A stretch of 32,887 bases of DNA from Bacillota bacterium (GCA_030525285.1 JAUNFA010000015.1:1-32887); one strand, 5' to 3'; shown: positions 9,617 through 17,043, numbered from the stretch's first letter. Notes: generated from the sequence alone by a model not told the origin. Made by a program: numbers and translations.

Positions 9617-10158
9617 CTAAGCATACCTCCCGGCAGTTTATTATAGAGCACACCAATTACCGCCGATCCTATGACAAGAAGTATTGTCGGTATCGGAGAG
9701 AATACAGCCAGAAGAAACATGCCCACACAAAGCACCCACGTTACAGCCTTGTTCAGACTCTTCTTTCCCAGATTTATCACGGTATTGAGCATTAGCGCAC
9801 AAACTGCACCTCTGATTCCCACAAGTCCGTGTTGCACAACAGCATAATCCATGAAATTCTGCAAAATCAGGGCTATGACTGTAATTATGACGAGGGAAGG
9901 CGTTACCATTCCCAGCGTAGCAAATATGCCTCCCCAGAATCCTTTGCGTTTGAATCCAACAAAGGTTGCAGTGTTAACGGCAATAATCCCCGGTGTACAT
10001 TGTCCAATGGCATAGCATTCCAGAAGGGAATCTTCATCTATCCATTTTTTCTTTTCCACAAGCTCGTACTTCAGCATGGGCAGCATGGTAAGCCCTCCAC
10101 CAAAGGTGAGCCCGCCTATCCTGAAAAACGACCAGTAAAGTTTCATCAATTCTTTCAT
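9613..10158 (-). CDS. Chromate transporter ChrA, half-size protein (first of pair)
   Basis: 181 residues, one CHR domain: FFRIGGLTFGGGLTMLPML near the N-terminus and YAIGQCTPGIIAVNTATFVG around 50-68, followed by about five hydrophobic stretches. It is the likely partner of the next gene, with which it overlaps by four bases. I find no strong ribosome site before the ATG at 10158, but the N-terminus (short charged start, then the FFRIGG motif) matches the family. The operon position, 155 bases after an amino acid importer and before tilS, does not reveal a substrate. Confidence 0.85.
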   Translation of the reverse strand: MKELMKLYWSFFRIGGLTFGGGLTMLPMLKYELVEKKKWIDEDSLLECYAIGQCTPGIIAVNTATFVGFKRKGFWGGIFATLGMVTPSLVIITVIALILQNFMDYAVVQHGLVGIRGAVCALMLNTVINLGKKSLNKAVTWVLCVGMFLLAVFSPIPTILLVIGSAVIGVLYNKLPGGMLR

Positions 10159-10249
10159 AGAGTATATGTTACCACAATTTGTATTAATTTAAATGGTGAA
10201 CTGAAGTTATTTTACCCAGTTAACTCCTCTTTCACCGACAATACGCAAA

Positions 10250-10272
10250 CAGGGTGTCACTATGACACCCTG
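10250..10272 (-). terminator. 10-bp hairpin after the amino acid importer, possible weak terminator
   Basis: Perfect arms CAGGGTGTCA / TGACACCCTG with a three-base loop, 42 bases after the glnQ-like stop. On the minus strand it is followed by TTTGCG, with no real T run, so it may attenuate, pause or protect the mRNA 3' end rather than fully terminate. The rest of the 155-base gap (10159-10313) has no clear promoter for the ChrA genes. Confidence 0.45.
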
Positions 10273-10313
10273 CCCGAATTCACATTTAAATTTTTCTTTT
10301 TATATTCCACTCT

Positions 10314-11036
10314 CTAAAGCACCTTAGAAAGGAATTCCTTAAGTCTAGGATGCTGCGGATTTTCAAAGAAATCCTTAGGATTGTTCTGTTCGGCTATAAC
10401 ACCCTCATTCATGAAGAGAACTCTCGTTCCTACCTCCCTTGCGAATCCCATTTCGTGAGTAACAACCACCATGGTCATTCCTTCGTCTGCCAGTTCTTTC
10501 ATAAGCTCCAGAACTTCTCCGACCATTTCAGGGTCGAGGGCAGATGTGGGTTCATCAAAGAGCATAACCTCCGGATTCATGGCCAGCGCCCTTGCAATGG
10601 CAATTCTCTGCTTCTGTCCTCCTGAAAGCTGTTTAGGGTAGGAGTCCGCCTTATCCGGAAGTCCGACTCTTTCAAGGAGTTTTACAGCCTTCTCCTCAGC
10701 TTCCTCATCACTCATAAGCTTGAGAGTTACCGGGGCAAGCTTGATATTATCCTTAACCGTAAGATTATCAAAAAGATTAAACTGCTGGAAAACCATGCCC
10801 ATGCGCTGTCTCATCTTGTCTATATCAGCCTTAGGATCTGTGATTTCAACACCGTCAAGCTTAATTGAACCTTCTGTAGGCTCCTCAAGGAGATTGAGGC
10901 ATCTTAAGAATGTTGATTTGCCGGATCCTGAAGGACCGATGACAACCACTTTCTCGCCGGGATAAATATGCTCATCCACACCTTTGAGAACATGATGGTC
11001 GCCAAAACTTTTGTGAAGATTCTTAACGTCTATCAC
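10314..11036 (-). CDS. Polar amino acid ABC transporter, ATP-binding protein (GlnQ type)
   Basis: 240 residues. Walker [10 protein letters not shown] (34-42), Q-loop VFQQFNLF (82-89), signature LSGGQKQR (137-144), Walker B VMLFDEP (157-163), H-loop His194. It is the ATPase of the HisP/GlnQ family and drives uptake of a polar amino acid from the outside through the permease encoded just upstream. The two genes overlap by 14 bases. The substrate (glutamine, cystine, arginine or another) cannot be fixed from the ATPase. Confidence 0.93.
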   Translation of the reverse strand: MIDVKNLHKSFGDHHVLKGVDEHIYPGEKVVVIGPSGSGKSTFLRCLNLLEEPTEGSIKLDGVEITDPKADIDKMRQRMGMVFQQFNLFDNLTVKDNIKLAPVTLKLMSDEEAEEKAVKLLERVGLPDKADSYPKQLSGGQKQRIAIARALAMNPEVMLFDEPTSALDPEMVGEVLELMKELADEGMTMVVVTHEMGFAREVGTRVLFMNEGVIAEQNNPKDFFENPQHPRLKEFLSKVL

Positions 11037-11751
11037 TTGCTCTCATCCTCCTTTCCAGCTTTTCAAGCAACTTGCTCAGCAACAGTACCAGAATCAGATA
11101 TACCAGTGCTACACTGACAAGGGGTACAAATGCCTGATAAGTCAATCCCTGAATATTGAGGGCTATCTTGGTGATGTCTTTAACGCCTATTACAGTTACC
11201 AGGGATGTATCCTTGAGCAGCGTGATCATCTCATTACCCAAAGCAGGCAGAATATTCCTGATCGCCTGTGGGATTATGATTTTGACCATTGTCTGTCTGT
11301 AATTAAGGCCGAGAGAACGTCCCGCTTCCATCTGACCTGTGTCAACTGACTGTATACCGCTTCTGACGATTTCTGCAACGTATGCTCCGGAGTTGATACC
11401 GAAGGCAAGGATTGCCACCAGAATGGAGTGTCTGCTCGATGAGAAAATGACAAAATACATAATGAGCAGCTGTACCATCATTGGCGTTCCTCTGATAACC
11501 GTCAAGTAAACGCGACATATCTTATCGCCGATATTCAATAATACATGTCCTGCACCATGGGCATTCCTGCTCTGAGAATCATGGGCAGTACGTATTACCG
11601 CAATCACAATTCCTATTGCAATACCCATCACAAGAGCCAGCAGTGCCACTCTTATTGTAATAGTCAGACCTTTGAGATAGAGCATCCATCTATCGTCTAT
11701 TATGAATGACTGATTAATGGCATTCGACATGTGCGCAATCCATTCCTGCAT
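11023..11751 (-). CDS. Polar amino acid ABC transporter, permease
   Basis: 242 residues with about five membrane segments. The HisM/GlnP-family region is plain: [16 protein letters not shown] (about 100-115) and the EAA loop [32 protein letters not shown] cut by the usual G at the third position of the loop. Only one permease gene is present, so it likely works as a homodimer. It sits 83 bases after the binding-protein gene; that gap holds a run of 11-base repeats. AAGGAG stands upstream of ATG. Confidence 0.92.
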   Translation of the reverse strand: MQEWIAHMSNAINQSFIIDDRWMLYLKGLTITIRVALLALVMGIAIGIVIAVIRTAHDSQSRNAHGAGHVLLNIGDKICRVYLTVIRGTPMMVQLLIMYFVIFSSSRHSILVAILAFGINSGAYVAEIVRSGIQSVDTGQMEAGRSLGLNYRQTMVKIIIPQAIRNILPALGNEMITLLKDTSLVTVIGVKDITKIALNIQGLTYQAFVPLVSVALVYLILVLLLSKLLEKLERRMRASDRR

Positions 11752-11781
11752 AACTGTAACTTCTCCTTAAAAATACTGATT

Positions 11782-11833
11782 CTTACTAACTAGTCAATAA
11801 CCAATCACTAACCGAGCAATAACCGGATAACCG
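11782..11833. repeat. Degenerate 11-base tandem repeats between importer genes
   Basis: Read on the minus strand, the spacer contains CGGTTATC, CGGTTATTGCT, CGGTTAGTGAT, TGGTTATTGAC and TAGTTAGTAAG head to tail: four 11-base units and one short one sharing GGTTA or GTTA. The spacing is close to one helical turn. The array fills most of the gap between the binding-protein stop and the permease ribosome site. Confidence 0.7.
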
Positions 11834-11834
11834 A

Positions 11835-12572
11835 TTATTCAGCCTTGATATACTTGTCAATGATTTCCTGAAGGCTTCCGTCCTTCTTCATCTTCTTGAT
11901 AACACTGTTAACCTCTTTCAGAAGCTCGTCATTATCCTTTGCAATGGCAATTGCATATTCTTCTTCTACATAGTCAGTATCCAAAATCTTCAGGCCTTCG
12001 TTTGCTTCAACGAATTTCTTTGCAGGAAGATTGTCGATTACAACCGCATCAACCTTGCCGGTCTTAAGTGCTTCGATTGCATTTGCACCAGATGTGTACG
12101 CGATTACATTATCAGCACCGTAATCATCTTCGCAATAAATATGTCCTGTAGTTGCTTCCTGTACACCAATCTTAACTCCCTTCAGATCATCAGGTCCTTT
12201 AATTGAAGAATCTTCTTTAACGATGATACTCTGAACAGCTGTTGCATAGGTTTCTGAGAAGTTGACGTTGTTTTCTCTTTCAGGAGTCTTGGTCATACCT
12301 GCAAGAGCCATGTCAGCCTTACCTGATTCGATTGCAGGTATGATTGAGTTGAAGTCAATATCCTGAACCTCAAGTTCCATTCCGAGCTCATCTGCAATTG
12401 CCTGAGCCAGATCAATGTCTATTCCTGCACAATCATCACCATCAACGTATTCATATGGTGGGAATGTTGCGTTAGTTACCATTACCAGTTTGCCGTTGGA
12501 CTCGCTTCCGCATGAAGTCATTGCGAAGGCAAATGCCAGAACCATAATTAAAGCTAAAATCTTCTTTTTCAT
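11835..12572 (-). CDS. Polar amino acid ABC transporter, substrate-binding lipoprotein
   Basis: 245 residues. A signal peptide with three Lys at the start and a hydrophobic core ends in MTSC, so Cys21 is the likely lipidated residue and the protein is anchored outside the membrane. The mature part is SBP family 3: VTNATFPPYEYVDGDDCAGI (close to the start), GIDIDLAQAIADELG and the SGKADMALAGMTKTPER stretch. AAGGAG lies seven bases before ATG. It is the first gene of the importer operon, behind a good promoter and a palindrome. Aromatic/acidic specificity cannot be read by eye. Confidence 0.93.
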   Translation of the reverse strand: MKKKILALIMVLAFAFAMTSCGSESNGKLVMVTNATFPPYEYVDGDDCAGIDIDLAQAIADELGMELEVQDIDFNSIIPAIESGKADMALAGMTKTPERENNVNFSETYATAVQSIIVKEDSSIKGPDDLKGVKIGVQEATTGHIYCEDDYGADNVIAYTSGANAIEALKTGKVDAVVIDNLPAKKFVEANEGLKILDTDYVEEEYAIAIAKDNDELLKEVNSVIKKMKKDGSLQEIIDKYIKAE

Positions 12573-12635
12573 GAGTGTTCTCCTTCTTTCGTTATTATTT
12601 CATTAATTATTCTTATTTTTGTATTATACTGTATG

Positions 12636-12663
12636 ATTATACACTAATATTTCGTGATTTCAA
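12636..12663 (-). promoter_or_regulatory. Sigma-A type promoter of the amino acid importer operon
   Basis: Minus-strand -35 TTGAAA (12663-12658) and perfect -10 TATAAT (12641-12636), 16 bases apart. A second TATAAT occurs 13 bases further on without a matching -35. Confidence 0.6.
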
Positions 12664-12669
12664 TACTTT

Positions 12670-12695
12670 TTGCATAATTCTGTGTAATTATGCAA
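12670..12695. promoter_or_regulatory. 26-base palindrome upstream of the -35 box, operator candidate
   Basis: Perfect 10-bp inverted repeat TTGCATAATT / AATTATGCAA around a six-base centre, seven bases upstream of the -35 box of the amino acid importer. The place suits a dimeric regulator acting as activator or repressor. The TGCAT/ATGCA half-sites recall ARG boxes, but the spacing is wrong for those. Confidence 0.5.
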
Positions 12696-12705
12696 TCTCA
12701 ACCGT

Positions 12706-12752
12706 AAAAAGAGGGCACCTTCTGCATTTTTATACAGAAGATACCCTCTTTT
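12706..12752 (-). terminator. Intrinsic terminator of the thiamine-precursor importer operon
   Basis: An 18-bp stem (12707-12724 with 12735-12752) around a ten-base loop, 14 bases after the last gene. Two positions pair only as U-G, and only in the minus-strand RNA, while on the plus strand they would be C-A mismatches; this shows which strand the hairpin serves. A run of five T follows on the minus strand. Confidence 0.88.
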
Positions 12753-12766
12753 AGTCTCTTATACAT

Positions 12767-13501
12767 TTAAAGCATACTGAGTATATGTCTTTTGTATCCG
12801 ATAAATTCTTCAGAAAGCTGGAAATCTTCGTTTCGTGGCTTTTTCTCCTTTATTACAATCTCATCTACTATCCTTCCAGGTTTACCCTTGAGAATGTAAA
12901 CACGATCTGAAAGAAGTATGGCTTCATCTATATCATGAGTTACCAGAAGTGTCGCCAGTTTGATTTCTTCCATAATTCCCAGATACCATTTGTGAATGCT
13001 CTCCTTGGTTATTGTGTCCAAAGCGCTGAAAGGTTCATCAAGAAGTGCTGTACCCGTCGAAGCCATATACGTTCTGAGAAGTGCAGCTCTCTGTTTCATA
13101 CCCCCGCTTAACTGGGCAGGATACTTGTACTGATACCCTTCCAGACCGAAGCCATCGAAGAAAGGTTCCACCTTATCTCTCGCCTGTTTGTGGCTCATTC
13201 CCTTAAGTACAAGGGGCAGGGCTACATTATCGATAACCTTCTTATGCTCCATCAGCAAATCCTTCTGAAGCATATATGCGATTCTACCCGGCTTGGAAGT
13301 AATATCTTCTTCCTCCAGCAATACTCGCCCGCTGTCTGGAGATGTAAGCCCGGCAATCACGTGAAACAACGTCGTTTTACCCGCACCGCTGACACCCAGA
13401 AGAGATACGATTTCACCCTTTTCCACGTGAATATTTATATCCTCTATTATCTTCTGTCCGGAATATGATTTTGTAATGCTTTCTGTTCTAATCAGTGACA
13501 T
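12767..13501 (-). CDS. thiZ: ABC transporter ATP-binding protein, ThiZ type (HMP/thiamine-precursor uptake)
   Basis: 244 residues. Walker A GVSGAGKTT (about 36-44), signature LSGGMKQRAALLRTYM, Walker B GTALLDEPFSALD, H-loop THDIDEA. The sequence is of the nitrate/taurine/pyrimidine-precursor importer class. AGGAG lies five bases before ATG, and the gene starts eight bases after the ThiY-type gene. With that binding protein, the ThiX-type permease and a TPP riboswitch upstream, the job is very probably import of the thiamine pyrimidine moiety (HMP or formylaminopyrimidine). It is the last gene before a strong terminator. Confidence 0.85.
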   Translation of the reverse strand: MSLIRTESITKSYSGQKIIEDINIHVEKGEIVSLLGVSGAGKTTLFHVIAGLTSPDSGRVLLEEEDITSKPGRIAYMLQKDLLMEHKKVIDNVALPLVLKGMSHKQARDKVEPFFDGFGLEGYQYKYPAQLSGGMKQRAALLRTYMASTGTALLDEPFSALDTITKESIHKWYLGIMEEIKLATLLVTHDIDEAILLSDRVYILKGKPGRIVDEIVIKEKKPRNEDFQLSEEFIGYKRHILSML

Positions 13502-13509
13502 AATGTCTC

Positions 13510-14526
13510 CTATTTTTCAGGCAGGTAATCGTTTGTGAATCCCTTGTCTGTAAGATTTGTTTTGGTAAGTCCGTTATCGTAGAGCCACTTGTAGAATCTG
13601 TTCCATCTCTTGGCATCTATTACACCCCACTGCTCTGCGTCGGCAATGTACTTGTCCTTGAGGAATTCCTGACTTGCCTTAACCAGGTCGGCTGAGTTTT
13701 CAAGTGAACCAGTTTCGTCACCTTCTATGAGAATATCTGCTGCCTTTTCAGGATTTTCTGCTGCATATTCGTATCCCTTTGCTGTTGCTTCGAGGAATGC
13801 CTTTGCTTTATCAGCATTGTCCTTGAGGAAGTCATTGTTACCGATAATTACAGGTGAATAGTAATCGAAGGTCTTGTCATAATCTGCAAATCCGAAATAA
13901 TCAACGTCTACACCTTCAACGCCTGCATTTACTTTACCCCATCCTTCGTATACCCAGATAGCGTCAGTCTGTTTAGCCTTGAGAGCTGCAGGTTCATCAG
14001 TAATATTGTTCGGAATCTGCTTCATCTTGTTGAAATCTCCACCGTCTTTGTTGATTACAGTCTTAAGCATAGCCTGTTCAATAGGAGTATCCCATGTGGA
14101 ATATGTCTTGCCTGTAAGACCCTTAGGGCTTGTTATTCCGTCACCCTTTCTTGACATTATTCCTGATGTGTTGTGCTGTATAACAGCTGCTACTGCTGTG
14201 AAATTGCAAGTATCTTCAGTCTCCAGAGCTGCCGCCATTGTATCCTGGTATCCTATTGCAAACTCTGCCTCTCCAGCTGATGTCATCTGTTCAGCTGTGT
14301 GTTCTGCAGGCTGTACGATTTTTACATCAAGACCGGCTTCATCATAGTAGCCCAATGCCTTAGCAACGTAAACTCCTGTGTGGTTTGTGTTAGGAGTCCA
14401 GTCAAGGCTGAAAGTAATGGATGTCTTAATGTCATCATCTGAACTCTTGCCGCAACCGGTCATTGCAAATGCCATTACAGCTACCATTGCTACAGCAACT
14501 GCAAGGCTTAATATTTTCTTTTTCAT
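13510..14526 (-). CDS. thiY: ThiY-type pyrimidine-precursor binding lipoprotein
   Basis: 338 residues from the chosen start. A longer frame begins at 14547, but that ATG lies ahead of the AGAAGGAG site, whereas the ATG at 14526 is ten bases after it and gives a clean signal peptide (MKKKILS...), so I use 14526. Lipobox MTGC makes Cys25 the lipid anchor. The mature protein is of the NMT1/THI5-like family and opens with FSLDWTPNTNHTGVYVAKA, the hallmark of ThiY proteins that bind HMP-type pyrimidines. It starts four bases after the permease stop. The substrate is inferred from family and from the TPP riboswitch. Confidence 0.88.
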   Translation of the reverse strand: MKKKILSLAVAVAMVAVMAFAMTGCGKSSDDDIKTSITFSLDWTPNTNHTGVYVAKALGYYDEAGLDVKIVQPAEHTAEQMTSAGEAEFAIGYQDTMAAALETEDTCNFTAVAAVIQHNTSGIMSRKGDGITSPKGLTGKTYSTWDTPIEQAMLKTVINKDGGDFNKMKQIPNNITDEPAALKAKQTDAIWVYEGWGKVNAGVEGVDVDYFGFADYDKTFDYYSPVIIGNNDFLKDNADKAKAFLEATAKGYEYAAENPEKAADILIEGDETGSLENSADLVKASQEFLKDKYIADAEQWGVIDAKRWNRFYKWLYDNGLTKTNLTDKGFTNDYLPEK

Positions 14527-14530
14527 ATCT

Positions 14531-15325
14531 TTATTTCTCCTTCTCATTATCCAAAAGCTGCCTCCATGGCATCGACACCTTGCTGATGAATTCCACCAGC
14601 AGCAGAAGCAGCAGACTGATTATCACTATAACCAGTATTATTGCAAACATCGCATCGAAGGCATATGCCTTCTGCATTCTCGTCATCATTACACCAAGTC
14701 CGTTAAATCCGCCGAGCCATTCAGCCACAACTGCGCCTACTACTGCATAGGATGCAGCTATCTTAAGTCCTGCGAAAAACTGTGGCAGAGCCTGAGGGAA
14801 TTTAAGGTGCAGGAAAATGGACGCCCTGCTTGCACCTAACGCTCTCATCAAATCTACAGAATCCTTGTCCACACTTTTGTACCCGCTCAGAAGTCCGATA
14901 GTAATAGGAAAGTATGTTGTTATCACTACAAGGGCAATCTTCGGAGCCATACCGTATCCCATCCAGAGAACAAGAATCGGTGCAATGGCAATGGTCGGAA
15001 TCGTCTGAGTAATAATAATCAGCGGCGAAAAGGCTCTGTCGATAATAGTAAACCTGTCCATTACCGTCGCCGTTATAAAGGAAAGTATTATCCCCAGACT
15101 CAAACCGTATGCGGTTTCCTGAAGTGTGAAAGCCGCATTTTCTGCTACGTGGTCAATATTGCGACAAAGAGCTTCCACAACCTGTACCGGCGATGGCAGC
15201 ATATATGATGGCACGATTCCGGACATACACAGCAGCTGCCACAGGATGACGAATCCTACAAGGGCAACAATGGCCGGTATTTTATTCGTGATGCTTGGTG
15301 ACTTTCTTATCAATTGTAAGTACAT
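14531..15325 (-). CDS. thiX: ABC transporter permease, ThiX type
   Basis: 264 residues, about six membrane segments, BPD-transport family of the SsuC/TauC/ThiX class, with EAA loop LMRALGASRASIFLHLKFPQALPQFFAGLK. The start is uncertain. The ATG at 15325 directly touches GGAAGGAG, which is too close for normal initiation, and lies 44 bases inside the preceding gene; a TTG four codons later stands 12 bases after the site. Either way the gene overlaps the thiamine-binding gene and is likely translationally coupled. It forms the channel for the ThiY/ThiZ system. Confidence 0.86.
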   Translation of the reverse strand: MYLQLIRKSPSITNKIPAIVALVGFVILWQLLCMSGIVPSYMLPSPVQVVEALCRNIDHVAENAAFTLQETAYGLSLGIILSFITATVMDRFTIIDRAFSPLIIITQTIPTIAIAPILVLWMGYGMAPKIALVVITTYFPITIGLLSGYKSVDKDSVDLMRALGASRASIFLHLKFPQALPQFFAGLKIAASYAVVGAVVAEWLGGFNGLGVMMTRMQKAYAFDAMFAIILVIVIISLLLLLLVEFISKVSMPWRQLLDNEKEK

Positions 15326-15578
15326 CTCCTTCCGGGTTGTATGAGATCTTCACATAGCAGTTCATGGACTGACAGCCGGCTCTGGCAGCTACATGCTGAC
15401 ATTCCTTGATCACATCCATAAGCTGGTCGTAATCACCTTCGATTGAAGTCTCACAAGGTCCTACATAATAGTTTAACCCTGTCGATCTGATGTATGCGAT
15501 TACCTCGTCAACTATTCTGATAATCTCATTTTCATCAGTTGTAGCAGGTAATACCTGAATTGCAACACTAGCGTTCAT
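15282..15578 (-). CDS. Thiamine-binding protein, MTH1187/YkoF family
   Basis: 98 residues, single ferredoxin-like domain of the MTH1187/YkoF/Thiamine_BP family: VAIQVLPATTDENEIIRIVDEVIAYI reads as strand and helix, then GLNYYVGPCETSIEGDYDQLMDVIKECQ. YkoF binds thiamine/HMP; the small single-domain forms probably assemble as oligomers. It is the first gene after the TPP riboswitch, with AAAGGAG nine bases before ATG. It may buffer or deliver the imported pyrimidine or thiamine. No membrane segment or signal peptide is present, so it is cytoplasmic. Confidence 0.85.
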   Translation of the reverse strand: MNASVAIQVLPATTDENEIIRIVDEVIAYIRSTGLNYYVGPCETSIEGDYDQLMDVIKECQHVAARAGCQSMNCYVKISYNPEGDVLTIDKKVTKHHE

Positions 15579-15643
15579 AATAAAATTCTCCTTTCCTCAA
15601 AATGTAACTTAATACATGTCATTTTCACGCACGTCATTTCCTA

Positions 15644-15677
15644 TAAAAAAATGCACCTGCCACAAAGCAGATGCATT
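15644..15677 (-). terminator. Terminator of the TPP riboswitch expression platform
   Basis: Stem AATGCATCTGC / GCAGGTGCATT (11 bp with one U-G pair; 15677-15667 and 15660-15650) with a six-base loop and then seven T on the minus strand. It stands 16 bases after the riboswitch and before the first gene, as in transcription-attenuating thi elements. Confidence 0.88.
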
Positions 15678-15692
15678 CATTACTCTTTTAAT

Positions 15693-15794
15693 AATATCTG
15701 ACGCTTCCTACTATGGCATTATCCAACAGGTTAAAAGGGTCTAAGGATTTACCTTACTCTCAGTTCCTCATTTGAAACTCCCCCGGTCATATTA
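15693..15794 (-). ncRNA. TPP riboswitch (THI element)
   Basis: The minus strand carries the thi-box parts in order: ACCGGGGGAG, GGAACTGAGAG with the CTGAGA core (15763-15758), ACCCTTTTAACCTG, and GGATAATGCC (15724-15715) followed by ATAGTAGGAAG. The ends AATATGAC and GTCAGATATT can pair as P1 with a small bulge. It senses thiamine pyrophosphate and is expected to close the terminator downstream when TPP is plentiful, shutting off the thiamine-binding/ThiXYZ operon. Confidence 0.94.
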
Positions 15795-15805
15795 AGTTCA
15801 AAACA

Positions 15806-15834
15806 ATTATACATATTTAATCAGTTAATTACAA
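15806..15834 (-). promoter_or_regulatory. Promoter of the TPP riboswitch operon, built partly from a repeat
   Basis: Minus-strand -35 TTGTAA (15834-15829) and perfect -10 TATAAT (15811-15806), 17 bases apart. The -35 and the spacer lie inside a 37-base direct repeat; its TAA is also the stop codon of the transporter remnant. The -10 begins at the last base of the repeat. The other repeat copy has the -35 but no -10. Confidence 0.7.
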
Positions 15835-15847
15835 CTGGTTATTTAAC
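15811..15847. repeat. 37-base direct repeat, copy B (next to riboswitch promoter)
   Basis: Identical over 37 bases to 16096-16132 and in the same orientation; similarity stops sharply at both ends. On the minus strand it covers the last codons (Leu-Asn-Asn-Gln-Leu-stop) of the symporter remnant and 19 bases after it. Confidence 0.97.
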
Positions 15848-16095
15848 TCATAAACCCTGCGTGTGATGGGATACTTCCACAGTGTTATGCACGAAAGTAA
15901 AAGGAAGAATGCAGGTATGAAAGTTATGCAGTTTTCAATCCATTTCATGGTAAATTCGCTCTGAATAGGAGATTCTGAGTTAAATCCTGCAAACTGCAGA
16001 ATAAGTCCTAGAATCTGAGCACCAATTCCTGACGAAACAGCTTCAACAAGGCTCTGAATTGATACAATAGTTCCCTGACGTTTCATACCGGTTTG
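15829..16095 (-). pseudogene. C-terminal remnant of a GPH-family (glycoside-pentoside-hexuronide) cation symporter
   Basis: The frame reads QTGMKRQGTIVSIQSL, then two hydrophobic stretches separated by a polar loop, and ends KYPITRRVYELNNQL. This is the last fifth or so of a GPH/MFS_2 sugar:cation symporter, whose full length is about 450 residues. The segment kept starts at the family TG-x-R-xx-G region. A stop lies three codons before QTG, inside the upstream repeat copy, and no ribosome site precedes the internal ATG at 16086, so I call it a broken gene, not a small protein. It is bracketed by the 37-base repeats. Confidence 0.72.
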
Positions 16096-16132
16096 ACATA
16101 TTTAATCAGTTAATTACAACTGGTTATTTAAC
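16096..16132. repeat. 37-base direct repeat, copy A (tatD side)
   Basis: Exact copy of 15811-15847, 285 bases away. On the minus strand it again provides Leu-Asn-Asn-Gln-Leu-stop, here as the end of a 17-codon frame (16167-16114, MSGFGFSGRTQMLNNQL) that starts five bases after the tatD stop and has no ribosome site. That frame probably has no function. Confidence 0.97.
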
Positions 16133-16171
16133 ATTTGAGTTCTTCCGCTGAATCCGAAGCCTGACATGACT

Positions 16172-17017
16172 TTATATGTCGTAAAATCTACAGGCATTAC
16201 GATTAGTTTCTTCAGCTACAGTCTCAAAGTCTATATTCTTGATATCAGCCAGCTTTCTGGCCGTATATTCCACATTTACCGGAGAATTTCTTCTTCCTCT
16301 CAAAGGCTCCGGTGTCAGGTATGGCGAGTCTGTCTCAATCAAAATGAAATCAATTGGTATTGATGCTGCCACAGCCACAGTCTTGCGATTGTTCTTATAA
16401 GTAATCGGTCCTGCAATGCTTATGGTTGCACCAAGCTTCACATACTGCTTCGCCAGTTCGGCACTTCCTGAAAAGCAGTGTATAAGAACACGGGCATCAG
16501 GAACGTCTCCCGGTGTGCCGTTGACAAAGCCTTCTCTGTCAGGACGTGACGGAAACCATGATTTGCGTTCATCTGTAAATGCGCCCTCCTCCTTGAGAAT
16601 ATCCATCGTTTCCTGATCAGCCTCCCTGGAATGAATGACAATAGGCATCTTGAGCTGGTTAGCAAGCTGTATCTGCTTCCTGAACCAGTAACGCTGAGTG
16701 TCCCTATCCGAATTGTCATAATGAAAATCCAGACCGATTTCACCTATAGCCTGCACCTTTGATTTTGCTGCAAGACTTTTTATCATGTAAAGCGTCATGT
16801 CGTCCATGCTGTCCGCGTCATGAGGATGGACTCCGACAGCTGCATAACACCACGGATATCTGGCTGCATTATCCGCTGCAATCTTGGAGCTTGGCAAATC
16901 AAAACCAATATCCGCAACATATTCCAGAGAGGAATTTTCGATTTCTTCCACTACTTCTTTCACCCTCTGAGGTGTCATGTCAGCATTGTTAATATGCGCG
17001 TGTGAATCAAACAACAT
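16172..17017 (-). CDS. tatD: TatD-family metal-dependent hydrolase (3'-5' DNase type)
   Basis: 281 residues, slightly longer than the usual 255-265. The metal ligands are in place: H6 and H8 in DSHAHI, E93 in GEIGLDFHY, H129 in VIHSREA, H180 in LIHCFSG and D230 in ETDSPYL. The extra length comes from an insert at about 146-174 (GAFTDERKSWFPSRPD and on), between the H129 strand and the HCFSG strand. GGGAG and GGTG precede the ATG at 17017. It lies 106 bases after metG, a common pairing in Bacillota. Members act on nucleic-acid ends or D-aminoacyl-tRNA; the exact substrate here is unknown. Confidence 0.93.
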   Translation of the reverse strand: MLFDSHAHINNADMTPQRVKEVVEEIENSSLEYVADIGFDLPSSKIAADNAARYPWCYAAVGVHPHDADSMDDMTLYMIKSLAAKSKVQAIGEIGLDFHYDNSDRDTQRYWFRKQIQLANQLKMPIVIHSREADQETMDILKEEGAFTDERKSWFPSRPDREGFVNGTPGDVPDARVLIHCFSGSAELAKQYVKLGATISIAGPITYKNNRKTVAVAASIPIDFILIETDSPYLTPEPLRGRRNSPVNVEYTARKLADIKNIDFETVAEETNRNACRFYDI

Positions 17018-17043
17018 TATTCACCTACTCCCTTCTTAAACAT

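Noticed and set aside
10159..10200. TATACT seven bases before the ChrA ATG as a leaderless promoter
   Set aside because: No acceptable -35 hexamer at 16-18 bases.
15575..15637. 20-codon frame after the riboswitch terminator, overlapping the next start (leader peptide?)
   Set aside because: Its ATG follows the AGGAA directly without spacing, and the riboswitch already explains regulation.
16114..16167. 17-codon frame just after tatD
   Set aside because: No ribosome site; its end is only the copied repeat, so it is taken as part of the rearranged remnant.
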